From positions 2,170,001-2,234,000 of the forward strand of contig CP058667.1 in assembly GCA_020544305.1 (NCBI GenBank): a stretch of 64,000 nt of DNA, in the 5' to 3' direction. Below the pieces are notes generated by a model, which was not told the origin of the DNA, made no database searches, and saw only the letters and a list, made by a program, of their open reading frames with translations. Positions 39,314 to 48,250 of this stretch are shown here, piece by piece. A program made the position numbers and the translations under genes. The stretch is from Staphylococcus taiwanensis. Lineage in GTDB: Bacteria; Bacillota; Bacilli; Staphylococcales; Staphylococcaceae. Within the stretch, counting starts at the first letter, position 1. Every line of letters begins with the position of its first letter.

Positions 39314-39420
39314 TATCACTAAACATTATAAATATATACGTCTACTTTTCATTTTGTACCACACTTCCATCTGCTTTTAATGTATAATGAATGTATAAAA
39401 AATGAATAGAGGTGCCTCGT

Positions 39421-40353
39421 TTGAAAAAATTTTTTACTCCTTTAACACTTTTAATAAGTGTACTAACTCTTCTTGTAATCTCTTTTAGCTACTACATTTA
39501 TCTAAAGATTCCTTCCAATCCTGATATTTCTAAACTTGAGACAATTAAAGCTAAACCTCTGTATTCTCTCTCATTTATAGGTGTTCAACAGCCTCAACAA
39601 AGTTTTACAGTATATTTCAATCCAAATCTCGGCAATGTTTCTAAGATTTTCGTTAAAAATGATGAAACAATCACACCACAAACACCACTACTTGAATATT
39701 ATAATCCTTCTATTGAAAAGAATATTGTATCTAAAAAGAAAGCATTATCAACACTACTTAATCATTCCCCTAAACAAAATACTATCCAACAATTGAATTT
39801 AGTAAATCAAATTTCAAACCTACAAAACCATCTTCATACACAAATAACCTCACCGATTCAAGGCAAAATTTCCTTATTAGAACCGTTCCCATCAAAAAGA
39901 AATACAAAAATAATGCAAATTAATAGCAACAAATATATTATTCGTGCTAATATAACTGAATCGCAACTAGCGCATATTAAAGTGAATCAAGACGTCAATG
40001 TTACATTCAATCATTCGAAATTGTTCACTGCAAAGATTCTATCTATTTCTTCTGTACCCTTTTCAGTAGAAAAAGGGGAATCAATCTATCACGTCGATAT
40101 TTCCACACAAGATCATTATCAAATTGGACGACATTTTGATATCGATGTAGGTACATCTGAATTTAAATTGCCAGATAATGTAATTTATGAAAAATATTAT
40201 GTTTTAGTTACACAAAATAACAAAATTATTAAAAGAAAAATAAACTATACAAAAAGTCATCAAAATGGGTATATTATGGTATCCAGTGGTTTAAATATTG
40301 GGGATAAAGTGATCCTACATCCATCATCATCACTTTTACACAGCGATAAGTGA
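39421..40353 (+). CDS. Membrane-anchored HlyD/RND-adaptor-like protein
   Basis: About 310 residues. One N-terminal membrane span (residues 8-28), a beta-rich segment with a short coiled coil near 100-145 (LSTLLNHSPKQNTIQQLNLVNQISNL), a half-lipoyl-like ITSPIQGKISLLEPF, and a C-terminal beta domain (SGLNIGDKVIL). This layout fits efflux adaptor proteins, but no transporter gene lies next to it. TTG start at 39421 with GAGG 9 nt upstream; a GTG at 39412 has no ribosome site. In S. aureus a similar gene also precedes sarA. Confidence 0.65.
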   Translation: MKKFFTPLTLLISVLTLLVISFSYYIYLKIPSNPDISKLETIKAKPLYSLSFIGVQQPQQSFTVYFNPNLGNVSKIFVKNDETITPQTPLLEYYNPSIEKNIVSKKKALSTLLNHSPKQNTIQQLNLVNQISNLQNHLHTQITSPIQGKISLLEPFPSKRNTKIMQINSNKYIIRANITESQLAHIKVNQDVNVTFNHSKLFTAKILSISSVPFSVEKGESIYHVDISTQDHYQIGRHFDIDVGTSEFKLPDNVIYEKYYVLVTQNNKIIKRKINYTKSHQNGYIMVSSGLNIGDKVILHPSSSLLHSDK

Positions 40354-40499
40354 TTTTTTTGTAAGGAAATATTGAGATGTTTTTTTATTAAATAGAGTCA
40401 AACACTAATTGTTCTAAAATAATTAGTTTTAAAAATTTGCTTTGAATTTCAAACAAAGAATTAAATAATCAAAATATTGTTTTATTAAGTGCTTTTTTG

Positions 40500-40528
40500 T
40501 TTACTTCTTAAATTCATTTAGTTATAAT
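40500..40528 (+). promoter_or_regulatory. Candidate sarA promoter
   Basis: TTTACT (40500-40505), 17-bp spacer, TATAAT (40523-40528), about 145 bp before the sarA start. S. aureus uses three sarA promoters over a longer region; only 319 bp separate sarA from the previous gene here and I can assign only this one. The rest of 40354-40672 is AT-rich with no gene. Confidence 0.6.
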
Positions 40529-40672
40529 AAACTAAATAATATAGCATTAAATTAATTTAATAAAATTCTTTTAATCTAAATTATTAAAGTAAATTTAACT
40601 ATTAAACACGTTATATATAAATTAACGGGCAAAACAAAATATAAATAGAAGATTGATTGGGGAGGTTTCAAA

Positions 40673-41047
40673 ATGGCTATTTCAAAAATTAACGATTGTT
40701 TCGAATTATTAGCTATGATTACGTACGCAGATAAATTAAAAAGTATTATTAAAAAAGAATTTTCAATTAGTTTTGAAGAATTCGCAGTATTAACATATAT
40801 TAGTCAAAGTAAAGAGGACGAATATTATTTAAAAGATATTATTAACCACTTAAACTACAAACAACCACAAGTAGTAAAAGCAGTTAAAAATTTATCTCAA
40901 GAAGACTATTTCGATAAAAAACGTAACGAACATGATGAAAGAACAGTATTGATTCTTGTAAATGGAACGCAACGTAAAAAAATCGATGAATTATTAAGTA
41001 GAGTAAATACGCGTATTGAAGAAGCTAATAAAGAAACAGATTTATAA
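40673..41047 (+). CDS. sarA: Global regulator SarA
   Basis: 124 residues, the SarA length. Winged-helix protein with the hallmark stretch [20 protein letters not shown] (recognition helix) and [14 protein letters not shown] (wing) around residues 60-100; Cys9 is present (INDCFELL). It is about four-fifths identical, by recollection, to S. aureus SarA, which controls virulence, biofilm and agr genes. The ATG at 40673 has GGGGAGG upstream. A terminator follows. Confidence 0.96.
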   Translation: MAISKINDCFELLAMITYADKLKSIIKKEFSISFEEFAVLTYISQSKEDEYYLKDIINHLNYKQPQVVKAVKNLSQEDYFDKKRNEHDERTVLILVNGTQRKKIDELLSRVNTRIEEANKETDL

Positions 41048-41097
41048 TTTCTTTGTGGCTTTTCTAGTTTAATATCTTCGATAGGATTGCATTGTCT

Positions 41098-41141
41098 TAA
41101 AGTTGTTTCAAATCAATTTGAAATCACTTTAGGGCTTATTT
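41098..41141 (+). terminator. Terminator after sarA
   Basis: taaagttgtttcaaa (098-112) pairs with tttgaaatcacttta (117-131), then a T-rich tail. Confidence 0.8.
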
Positions 41142-41178
41142 TTTTGCCTTTTTTTAATTAGACACACTTGCATAAAAA

Positions 41179-41225
41179 AATAAACTATACTCACAAATAA
41201 CGTTCAAAGTTAGTATAGTTTATTT
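41179..41225 (-). terminator. Terminator after the alpha/beta hydrolase gene
   Basis: aataaactatac and gtatagtttatt form the arms, followed on the minus strand by a T run. Confidence 0.75.
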
Positions 41226-41236
41226 ATTAAAAAGTA

Positions 41237-42046
41237 TTATATTTTATGTTGAGTAATACGTTCTACATTTTCTAAGAAATTTAAATATATATCTAAAAAT
41301 TTGTCAGCTTCTTCTACATATGGGGCGTGACCTGAATCTTCAAATAAGACTTTTTCCACATTTTCAAAACGTTCTTCTAATTTGTAGTACTCTTTATTAT
41401 CAATAATTGGATCATAACGCCCATTAATAATAAGTGTAGGAACTTTAACATAATTCGTAAATTCTCGATTAGCATTAAAAGTATCTAGAAGTGCTCTACT
41501 AGCTATCGCACTATCTTCCGAATTTTGTTTACTATACAAACGTTGTCGTTGAAACCATTTCATTGCTTCTTCACGTTCTTTATAAATGTAAGGGAATAGT
41601 AGTAGTAACGCTTCGGATTTATTAAAACCTGCTATCTCATCTTGGTGCTCAATCATTAATTTTGTAAAACCATGAACAATATCCTCAGCTTTTGAAGAAA
41701 TGATTGTTAAAGATAGCACTTTATCTTCATATTTTTCGGCAAACGATTTAGCAATAATGCCTCCCATATCATGGCCTAAAATATGCGCTTGCCCTAAATT
41801 TAATTTATCTATTAAAATGTATAAATCTTTAATGTGATCGGCTAAACCATACGAATTGGGACGAGTCGATTTCCCATGTCCTCTTGTATCGTATGCAATA
41901 ACTCTATATTGTTGTTGTAGTTGCCTATTTAATAAATCAAAGGCAGCGGAATTACCATCTAAGCCATGAATTAAGATAATTGGAATGCCATTTCCGTTAT
42001 CTTGATACGCTATCTTGGTATGGTCTAATGTTTCAATCTTCTTCAC
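41237..42046 (-). CDS. Alpha/beta hydrolase with Asp nucleophile (dehalogenase/epoxide-hydrolase-like)
   Basis: 269 residues. Oxyanion HGLDGN near 28, nucleophile elbow GHDMGG with Asp93, acid region NGRYDPI near 208, and His in SGHAPYVEEADKF near 240. Asp in the nucleophile place is the pattern of haloalkane dehalogenases and epoxide hydrolases, whereas esterases have Ser. Natural substrate unknown. GTG at 42046 is preferred: GGGAGG lies 8-13 nt upstream. It is transcribed towards sarA, with its own terminator. Confidence 0.8.
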   Translation of the reverse strand: MKKIETLDHTKIAYQDNGNGIPIILIHGLDGNSAAFDLLNRQLQQQYRVIAYDTRGHGKSTRPNSYGLADHIKDLYILIDKLNLGQAHILGHDMGGIIAKSFAEKYEDKVLSLTIISSKAEDIVHGFTKLMIEHQDEIAGFNKSEALLLLFPYIYKEREEAMKWFQRQRLYSKQNSEDSAIASRALLDTFNANREFTNYVKVPTLIINGRYDPIIDNKEYYKLEERFENVEKVLFEDSGHAPYVEEADKFLDIYLNFLENVERITQHKI

Positions 42047-42153
42047 ATTGGCACCTCCCTTAGTCTTTACTATACCCATTTCAATAAAAGATATGCTATG
42101 AATGTTCTTAACTTTAATTATAAATATATTTTATAATTATTTTATATAAAAAA

Positions 42154-42188
42154 AATAACACCATCTCCTTCAATGAAGATGGTGTTAT
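42154..42188 (-). terminator. Terminator after the 42.2-42.9 kb membrane protein gene
   Basis: ataacaccatct pairs with agatggtgttat; T run on the minus strand (complement of aaaaaaa). Confidence 0.8.
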
Positions 42189-42199
42189 CTAATGACATA

Positions 42200-42916
42200 T
42201 TACGATTTAGTTCTAGATGATAATTTAATAGTATAGAAAATAATTAACGCTACAATTAAAATCCAAATAACTAGTGAAAAGATTTGAGCGATTTCAGGAT
42301 TTGTTATAATGGCATCTATTGTCTTTTGACAAAATAGTAAACCAATTGCGGTATATTCTAACCTTTTAAAGAAAATACCAAATAAGCTTAATAATATACC
42401 TATAAAAAAGACAAATTGATGACTATACATTGTAATTGGAATAATTCCCCAATTAAAATTAAATGCTCTCATAACAATTAAAATTAAAGCAATAATAGCT
42501 ACAATGTATCCTAAAATAAGTTCAAAGCGATTACTGTACAAGTATTTTTTCCGCTCAATACGAATATTGATAAAAATCGTTAGCGGAAAAACAATAATAC
42601 AATAAAAGATTGATATAGCAGTGGCGGCTTGAAATGGCACATACTGCTTATCGTACAAATACGAAATCAAGACAAAATTCATAATAAAAAATATAACTGG
42701 ATTCAATTGTAATCCAAACAAATTACGTTGTATCGTCAAAATAATTTGCGCTGGTGACTTTCCTCGGTATTCAAGATAATCTTGATCTCTATATTCTGAT
42801 TTTTTTAAATCTGTGCGTAAATTTTCTTTAATATCGTCAATAAGATTTGGCGCCATGCCTTTATGGCTAAAGTAATCATTTATGTTTTCAAGTAACACTT
42901 TATCGTTCGTTCTCAT
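42200..42916 (-). CDS. Polytopic membrane protein, unknown function
   Basis: 238 residues. A soluble N-terminal part (1-75, acidic/basic, containing YFSHKGMAPNLIDDIKENLR) precedes about six membrane spans. The layout resembles DUF1129/DUF1048-like proteins, but I do not recognise it with confidence. A gene of the same kind lies at this point near sarA in S. aureus. Start ATG, ribosome site AAAGGAG upstream. Confidence 0.7.
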   Translation of the reverse strand: MRTNDKVLLENINDYFSHKGMAPNLIDDIKENLRTDLKKSEYRDQDYLEYRGKSPAQIILTIQRNLFGLQLNPVIFFIMNFVLISYLYDKQYVPFQAATAISIFYCIIVFPLTIFINIRIERKKYLYSNRFELILGYIVAIIALILIVMRAFNFNWGIIPITMYSHQFVFFIGILLSLFGIFFKRLEYTAIGLLFCQKTIDAIITNPEIAQIFSLVIWILIVALIIFYTIKLSSRTKS

Positions 42917-43017
42917 GAGTTACTCCTTTGAGCTAATTTAGCAATTATATTCATGTATACGTTCAATTAAGCATTTTATCATACATTAGACTTAATTTCT
43001 TTTTTGAAAAAATAAAA

Positions 43018-43064
43018 CAGGAGTAAGATAGAATTCTAAATCAGAATTCACTATCTTACTCCTA
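43018..43064 (-). terminator. Terminator after the 43.1-kb secreted protein gene
   Basis: aggagtaagatagaattc and gaattcactatcttactcct form the arms. Sequence resembles the end hairpin of the STAR-like repeats but stands alone. Confidence 0.8.
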
Positions 43065-43106
43065 TTATTATACTAGAATACATTATAAAGAATGCGCTAT
43101 ATTAAA

Positions 43107-43613
43107 CTATTTAGCAAGATCAATGCGATATAATTTTAAGTTTTTATCTTGTGGTGAATTTGAACCGAATTGATAGCTTGTATTTCCTTTTTGAATATAG
43201 CCGAAGTTACCGCTCACTTTATTATATTCAGCACGTGCAATAGCACCTTGACCTAGATTTTGTTTCACTTGTTTATAAGTTGGTCCATTTGCTTCATTAT
43301 AAGTCATAGAAACTCTAGTTACGTAACCTTGATTTTTTTTACCATTTGCAGTTACGACTAAAAGCCCTTTACTAGTACGATATTCGTAATAGTTTTCATT
43401 ATTACTTGGATTTTTAGAATAAATAGCTGTGCCATATTTATTTGATACATTTTTGATTGATTCACCAATTGTAATATTCTCTAATGATTTTTGACCTTGA
43501 GTCAATTGTTGTACTGTTTGAATTGTATTACCGCTAGCTGCTTCAGCGTGGTTTACGCCTACTCCTGTCATTACTAGTCCTGAAACTAAAAATGCCGCTA
43601 CTAATTTTTTCAT
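43107..43613 (-). CDS. Small secreted protein, unknown function
   Basis: 168 residues with a signal peptide (residues 1-25, cut at AEA-AS). The mature part has repeated beta-type sequence with TIGESIKNVSNKYGTAIY, a pattern seen in proteins with a YjgB-like or SmpA/OmlA-like fold (an N-terminal GxSxxxV...G motif followed by tyrosines and glycines). ATG at 43613 follows AAGGAGAGAG; an upstream ATG at 43658 would bury the signal peptide. A similar secreted protein lies here in S. aureus. Confidence 0.75.
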   Translation of the reverse strand: MKKLVAAFLVSGLVMTGVGVNHAEAASGNTIQTVQQLTQGQKSLENITIGESIKNVSNKYGTAIYSKNPSNNENYYEYRTSKGLLVVTANGKKNQGYVTRVSMTYNEANGPTYKQVKQNLGQGAIARAEYNKVSGNFGYIQKGNTSYQFGSNSPQDKNLKLYRIDLAK

Positions 43614-43766
43614 AAGCACTCTCTCCTTTATCTTGTTTCTCGTCTTGTGCTTATTCATAGTATACCCTATATATTACTAAAATAACAGTATTATTACGAA
43701 AATATTACAGAATTTATCATTTTATGTAACAAATCTTTTTGTAATTCGTTCTAACATACAAAATAA

Positions 43767-44561
43767 CTAATGTTTAGGCATATATTTTTTGATAAACGGT
43801 GTAACATCCTCAATAAATTTGTTTTTCTCTTCTTCAAAAGGATATAAGCTTGATTGAGCGTACACATCAAATTGTGCCTCACTAATCAAATCAGCAACTT
43901 CTTTAGACTCAATTGTAGCAATACGTTCCCCATGTTCTCCCGCAATAATGAACGTTGGCTTAGTCACATGTTCAAATGCTTTTGCAATGCCTTCTTGTTT
44001 AAAGACATCTTCAACAGCTTGCGTTTCTTCTTTTGTAGAAATAGCATTCGTATCTTCAACATGCTTTAAGAACTTATTCACTTTTCTTGGTTTATAAAAT
44101 CGATGTTTTTCTAAGAACTTGTCTTGTTTCTCATCATTCCAGTTTCGAATTTTATGAGAGTATTTTCTAAACAAACGTTCTTCTGGTAATTCTCCTTCTA
44201 TTGAAGTTGGGTCTACCATGATTAATGAAGAAACATATTTAGGATAGCGTTCTGCTAAATTTGCAATAATTGTTGCTCCTAATTCATGACCAATAAATGC
44301 TGCTTCGTCTATATATAAATAATCTAGTAATAGAATAATATCATTCGCAAATTCATTAAATTTAATATGTCTTGGTTTATCCGAGTAACCATGCCCTCTT
44401 AAATCTATTAAGACGACTTGAAAGGTCTTTGCTAATTCTTTGGATACATTTTGAAAAATTGAGGCATTTTCATACGCCGTATGCACCAAAACAACTGGGT
44501 AACCTTCTCCCATCGTATCATAATGTATCGATAAACCATTTGCTTGAGTAAATAAATCCAT
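43767..44561 (-). CDS. Alpha/beta-hydrolase-fold protein with a disrupted catalytic triad
   Basis: 264 residues with a clear hydrolase fold (VVLVHTAYENASIF, LIDLRGHGYSDKPRH, AAFIGHELGATIIA). The nucleophile position of the elbow is Glu93 (GHELG) instead of Ser or Asp. The acid region reads AGEHGERI and the usual GH near the C-terminus is replaced by SSLYPFEEE. It therefore probably no longer hydrolyses. It lies directly after the HAD gene (1 bp between), so both may be one operon. Confidence 0.78.
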   Translation of the reverse strand: MDLFTQANGLSIHYDTMGEGYPVVLVHTAYENASIFQNVSKELAKTFQVVLIDLRGHGYSDKPRHIKFNEFANDIILLLDYLYIDEAAFIGHELGATIIANLAERYPKYVSSLIMVDPTSIEGELPEERLFRKYSHKIRNWNDEKQDKFLEKHRFYKPRKVNKFLKHVEDTNAISTKEETQAVEDVFKQEGIAKAFEHVTKPTFIIAGEHGERIATIESKEVADLISEAQFDVYAQSSLYPFEEEKNKFIEDVTPFIKKYMPKH

Positions 44562-44562
44562 C

Positions 44563-45267
44563 TTATGAATCTCCTTCCTGTGTCATCGTTATTGGCAAGA
44601 TAGATAATAATTCTTCACTGGTTGTAATAATAAAATCAACCTCTTCTTCTAAAGGTTCAATTTCAGCATCATCATGTTTAAACCATACGCTTACCATACC
44701 CATAGCACGTGCCGGTGCAACATCATTTAAAGCATCATCGCCGACATACATGATTTCTTCAGGTTTTGCGCCAATTTGATCAATCATATCTTCAAATATT
44801 TTAGGATGTGGTTTACGGTATCCTACCGTTTCAGAAGTAGAAAGATAGTTAATCACATGCCCAATACCTAAGGAATGTAAACGAAATTGTTTTATTTTTG
44901 ATTTACCGTTAGCAATAACCCCTAATATGTAATTGCTTTGAGATAACTTTTCCAGAGTATAAAGCGTATCGTAGTATGGAAAGACGTAACGGTAAAAGTG
45001 CATTTCAAAATCATTGAATAGATCTTTCCAAGTTAATCGATCTATATGAAATTGCTTAATTATCGCTTTGTATAAATCAGGTTTATCATTATCTTCGTCA
45101 TCATCTAATTCTATAAATTTACGCTTGAAATCAGCTAACTGAACATGGACGAAATAATCATGAAATCGTTCATATTGTTCTTCAATAAATTTATCTCTAG
45201 ACTTAGTTCGATCTAATAATGTACCCTCTAAATCAAATACCACTGCTTTTATATGACTTAAGTCCAT
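44563..45267 (-). CDS. HAD-superfamily hydrolase (phosphatase)
   Basis: About 234 residues. Motif I VVFDLEGTLLD (Asp nucleophile, with Glu rather than Asp as second acidic residue: DLE), motif II VIANGKSK, motif III Lys in YRKPHPKIF, motif IV MYVGDDALNDVA. The DLE form of motif I is unusual, since phosphatases normally have DxD. ATG at 45267 follows GAGGGA; a longer start at 45282 is possible. Substrate unknown. Confidence 0.82.
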   Translation of the reverse strand: MDLSHIKAVVFDLEGTLLDRTKSRDKFIEEQYERFHDYFVHVQLADFKRKFIELDDDEDNDKPDLYKAIIKQFHIDRLTWKDLFNDFEMHFYRYVFPYYDTLYTLEKLSQSNYILGVIANGKSKIKQFRLHSLGIGHVINYLSTSETVGYRKPHPKIFEDMIDQIGAKPEEIMYVGDDALNDVAPARAMGMVSVWFKHDDAEIEPLEEEVDFIITTSEELLSILPITMTQEGDS

Positions 45268-45366
45268 TGTTATTTCCCTCATCGTTCTATAATTATTCTT
45301 ATTTTAGCAAATATCACTATTTCTCGTAACATTTTCAAGATAAATCAAATAATCAAATGGCGTAAA

Positions 45367-46326
45367 TTATTGTCTATTAGCATTTGATTGCTTTAGTAAA
45401 ATATAAAACAGTGCTGGAATACCTATCAAAGCTAATATAATACTAGCAGGTATTTGAACCGGATTAATTACGATGCTACCTATCCAATCAGCCAGTATCA
45501 TAACCGTTGCACCGATTAATATATTTAACATCATTTGCAACCCGAGCGTATACCGCCAATAGTAACGTCGGACTAGTTGTGGCACAATCATTCCAATAAA
45601 TCCTATAACACCAATATACGCGACTGCCACAGCAGTCATAATGGATGCTAATGTCAATACAATAAACGTGACACGTTGGACATTGAGTCCTAATGACTGA
45701 CTTTTTAATTCACCTAACTGTAAAAGCTTAATAGCTGAAATCATACAAAATAGTAAGATCATCGCTGGTATAGCGATAAGTCCGATATAAATGACTTCTC
45801 TTGTTTCAGCTGCTGCAAAACCACCGAAAAAGTAATTAGCAATTTGATTCATTTTATTTGGTTTGATTAATACTAAAATATATAGTAACGCATTAAATAA
45901 TGCCCCAATCATCAGACCAGTTACAACGAGCATTTTAACTGGATAACCTTTTGATACAATTGCTGCGATCACTAATACGATGATTAACGTAGAAATGCTA
46001 AATACGATTGAAAATAAAGGAACCCACATAAATGATAATCCTAAGAATATAGCAAATCCCGAACCAAACGTCGCACCACTCGCTAATCCTAATGTAAAAC
46101 TATCAGCTAATGGATTATTTAAAACTGTTTGGAACATATATCCTGTTAACGTTAGAATGGCACCTGTTAAAAGCGCCTCAATCGTTCTCGGTAACCTTAC
46201 TTTATATAGGATGGTTTGATTAAACGTGTCAGATAAACTGCCTAAATCCCATAATAAGCTTAATGCAATAACGCAGCATAAACTTATAATCCATATTAAA
46301 AATGATATATATATTTTTCCAGTCAT
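45367..46326 (-). CDS. FecCD-family siderophore/heme-type ABC permease
   Basis: 319 residues, about nine to ten membrane spans. Segments LPRTIEALLTGAILTLTGYMFQTVL and VAYIGVIGFIGMIVPQLVRRY are FecCD hallmarks. It is paired with the binding lipoprotein upstream, 242 bp away with a STAR-like repeat in between. No ATPase gene lies nearby, so it presumably borrows one, for example FhuC. Confidence 0.88.
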   Translation of the reverse strand: MTGKIYISFLIWIISLCCVIALSLLWDLGSLSDTFNQTILYKVRLPRTIEALLTGAILTLTGYMFQTVLNNPLADSFTLGLASGATFGSGFAIFLGLSFMWVPLFSIVFSISTLIIVLVIAAIVSKGYPVKMLVVTGLMIGALFNALLYILVLIKPNKMNQIANYFFGGFAAAETREVIYIGLIAIPAMILLFCMISAIKLLQLGELKSQSLGLNVQRVTFIVLTLASIMTAVAVAYIGVIGFIGMIVPQLVRRYYWRYTLGLQMMLNILIGATVMILADWIGSIVINPVQIPASIILALIGIPALFYILLKQSNANRQ

Positions 46327-46385
46327 TTTATCAACTCTTCAACTATCTTTTTATCATTTCTCTTATTATAACTGATGATATAACA

Positions 46386-46525
46386 AATCGGAGTGGAACA
46401 GAATTTCAATTTGAATTCATTGTTCCACCCCTGCAAGGATGACTAGAGTTGAGAAGAACTTAATATAAGCGTCTTCTCAATTCAGTCAGCTACTGCGACT
46501 TTGCTAAGTAGCCTCAAACTATTAT
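46386..46525 (-). repeat. STAR-like intergenic repeat, copy 6 (downstream of the siderophore-binding protein gene)
   Basis: On the minus strand: aaagtcgcagtagctgactgaattgagaag, middle hairpin, actctagtcatccttgcagg, and an end hairpin gaattctgttccactccg form. The gggccc core is missing. Confidence 0.78.
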
Positions 46526-46568
46526 TTATATCTTATGTTCATTGTGTAAAAAACTAGTATTTTACACT

Positions 46569-47489
46569 TTAGCGTTTATAAATCGCATCTCGCAATTCTT
46601 TTAATCCTTCGTCAATGCGAGGACCTGGTCGTGAAATTTCATCGCCGTTGACAGTTTCAACACGTTCATTTTTTATTGCATTGATTTGCTTGAAACCATC
46701 TCGTTTTTTTAGAATCTTATAGTAGTCTGCTTTAGATATACCTTCAGTTGAAATTAATATATCAGGATTTTTCTTGATAATACTTTCTTTATCAACTGCT
46801 TTCCAACCTTCTATATTTGAAAAGCTATTTTTAGCATCCAATTTATTTAACATATCATTGAAGAATGTATCTTTACCTGCTGTATAAATTTCTGGTTTAG
46901 ATGATACTTCCATAAATACTGATTGTGATTTATGGTGTCTTGGTACAGATTTAATGACCTTATCAACATTTTTCTTCGTTTCATCAACCAAGTCAGCTGC
47001 TTCTTTTTCGCGTCCAGTTACTTTCCCAATTTGTTTAAATGTGTCATATGTTTGGTTAAGCGATTGTGCGTCTTTCACAAACACAACCTTTACGCCACTT
47101 TTTTCCAAACTGTCTAGCACTTTCTTGGCAGATCCTTTTTGTGATTCATGAGCCAATATTAAGTCCGGTTTCGCCTTTAATAAAGATTCTTTATTTAAAT
47201 TCATTGCATCGAATTGCTTTTTCCCTTTTTTAACATTTTTAGGATAATCATCCACTGTCGAAACACCTACAATGTCTTTTCCTAATCCTAATCTATAGAG
47301 GATTTCCGTATTACTTGGTATTAATGACACAATTCGTTTATATGAGGGGCTGTTTTTAGATGCTGACTGTTTCGTTGTTTTATTCGAGTCGTTATGTTTA
47401 TCCCCTTGATTATTTTGCCCACTTTGTCCACACGCTGCTAATACTAGCATTAATGCGATAAGTACAAACCATACCTTTCTATTTAGCAT
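46569..47489 (-). CDS. Siderophore/iron-binding lipoprotein (FecB/BtuF type)
   Basis: 306 residues. Signal peptide with lipobox LVLAAC (Cys20), a charged low-complexity linker (residues 23-48, rich in Asn, Ser, Lys) and a PBP helical-backbone fold: KRIVSLIPSNTEILYRLGLG, VVGVSTVDDYP, KPDLILA, GRPxxD-like ISRPGPRIDEGLKEL near the end. It would deliver iron-siderophore, heme or cobalamin to the downstream permease. I cannot tell which ligand. Confidence 0.88.
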   Translation of the reverse strand: MLNRKVWFVLIALMLVLAACGQSGQNNQGDKHNDSNKTTKQSASKNSPSYKRIVSLIPSNTEILYRLGLGKDIVGVSTVDDYPKNVKKGKKQFDAMNLNKESLLKAKPDLILAHESQKGSAKKVLDSLEKSGVKVVFVKDAQSLNQTYDTFKQIGKVTGREKEAADLVDETKKNVDKVIKSVPRHHKSQSVFMEVSSKPEIYTAGKDTFFNDMLNKLDAKNSFSNIEGWKAVDKESIIKKNPDILISTEGISKADYYKILKKRDGFKQINAIKNERVETVNGDEISRPGPRIDEGLKELRDAIYKR

Positions 47490-47633
47490 TGTTACGTTAT
47501 TCCTTCCTTTCTGATGATATGTATGTATTTATCATACCAAATTATTATTCTAATTAATTTATATTTTTCATATTTTAAAATTTAAATTTTATATCATCGA
47601 CTATTTGTGAATCATTTTCAAAAAGCTAATAAA

Positions 47634-47679
47634 AAAGGACATTAAATATTTCTAAATTTAGAAATATTCTATGTCCTAA
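47634..47679 (-). terminator. Terminator after the DUF805 gene
   Basis: aggacat-aatatttcta and tagaaatatt-atgtcct form the arms, followed by a T run on the minus strand. Confidence 0.75.
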
Positions 47680-47687
47680 TTCAATAA

Positions 47688-48185
47688 TTATTCGCCTTTC
47701 GGATTAGGCCCATATTGATTTGTGCCTTTTTCACTATCAGTGGCGCAATATATAACAGCGATAATCAATAATGCCAATAAAGCAACAGAAAATATAATTA
47801 AAATAATAGCTGCGATGATTGCCATGACACCACTGAAGAAATGATCAATTGATACAGTTTCATTATGATCAATAATATTCGCGACTTCTTGAATTAACAT
47901 AAATATCAATAGAATAAGTGGTATTGTCATAGTGCGACCAGTATCGTGAAAACGACGCACAGACATCGTAAATACCCCGATTAATACAATTAAATCAATA
48001 ACCGTATAAAGTACATTGAAAAACAGTTCTGTGCTACTAAATAATTTAATAAACAAATCGCATATTAAACTAATAATGATTAACACGATAATATTGCATA
48101 ATAAAGCAAACCAATAATGTCGGCGACGTGTCCGATCTTTTACATTTAAATAGTTCTTCCAAAACAATTGATACGCTTCAATCAT
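47688..48185 (-). CDS. DUF805 membrane protein
   Basis: 165 residues, four membrane spans. DRTRRRHYWFALL near residue 17 and SVRRFHDTGRTM near 82 are the DUF805 motifs; ends in NQYGPNPKGE. Function unknown. It lies 65 bp behind the MerR regulator gene on the same strand; co-transcription is possible. Confidence 0.85.
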   Translation of the reverse strand: MIEAYQLFWKNYLNVKDRTRRRHYWFALLCNIIVLIIISLICDLFIKLFSSTELFFNVLYTVIDLIVLIGVFTMSVRRFHDTGRTMTIPLILLIFMLIQEVANIIDHNETVSIDHFFSGVMAIIAAIILIIFSVALLALLIIAVIYCATDSEKGTNQYGPNPKGE

Positions 48186-48250
48186 TATATTGTCTCCCTT
48201 AAATATGATTCATTATAATCATTGCACAATAAAGAAGATAAGAAAACAAT

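Noticed and set aside
46320..46400. Fur box before the FecCD permease or the binding lipoprotein
   Set aside because: AT-rich stretches with ATAAT repeats exist, but none matches the Fur consensus well enough to call.
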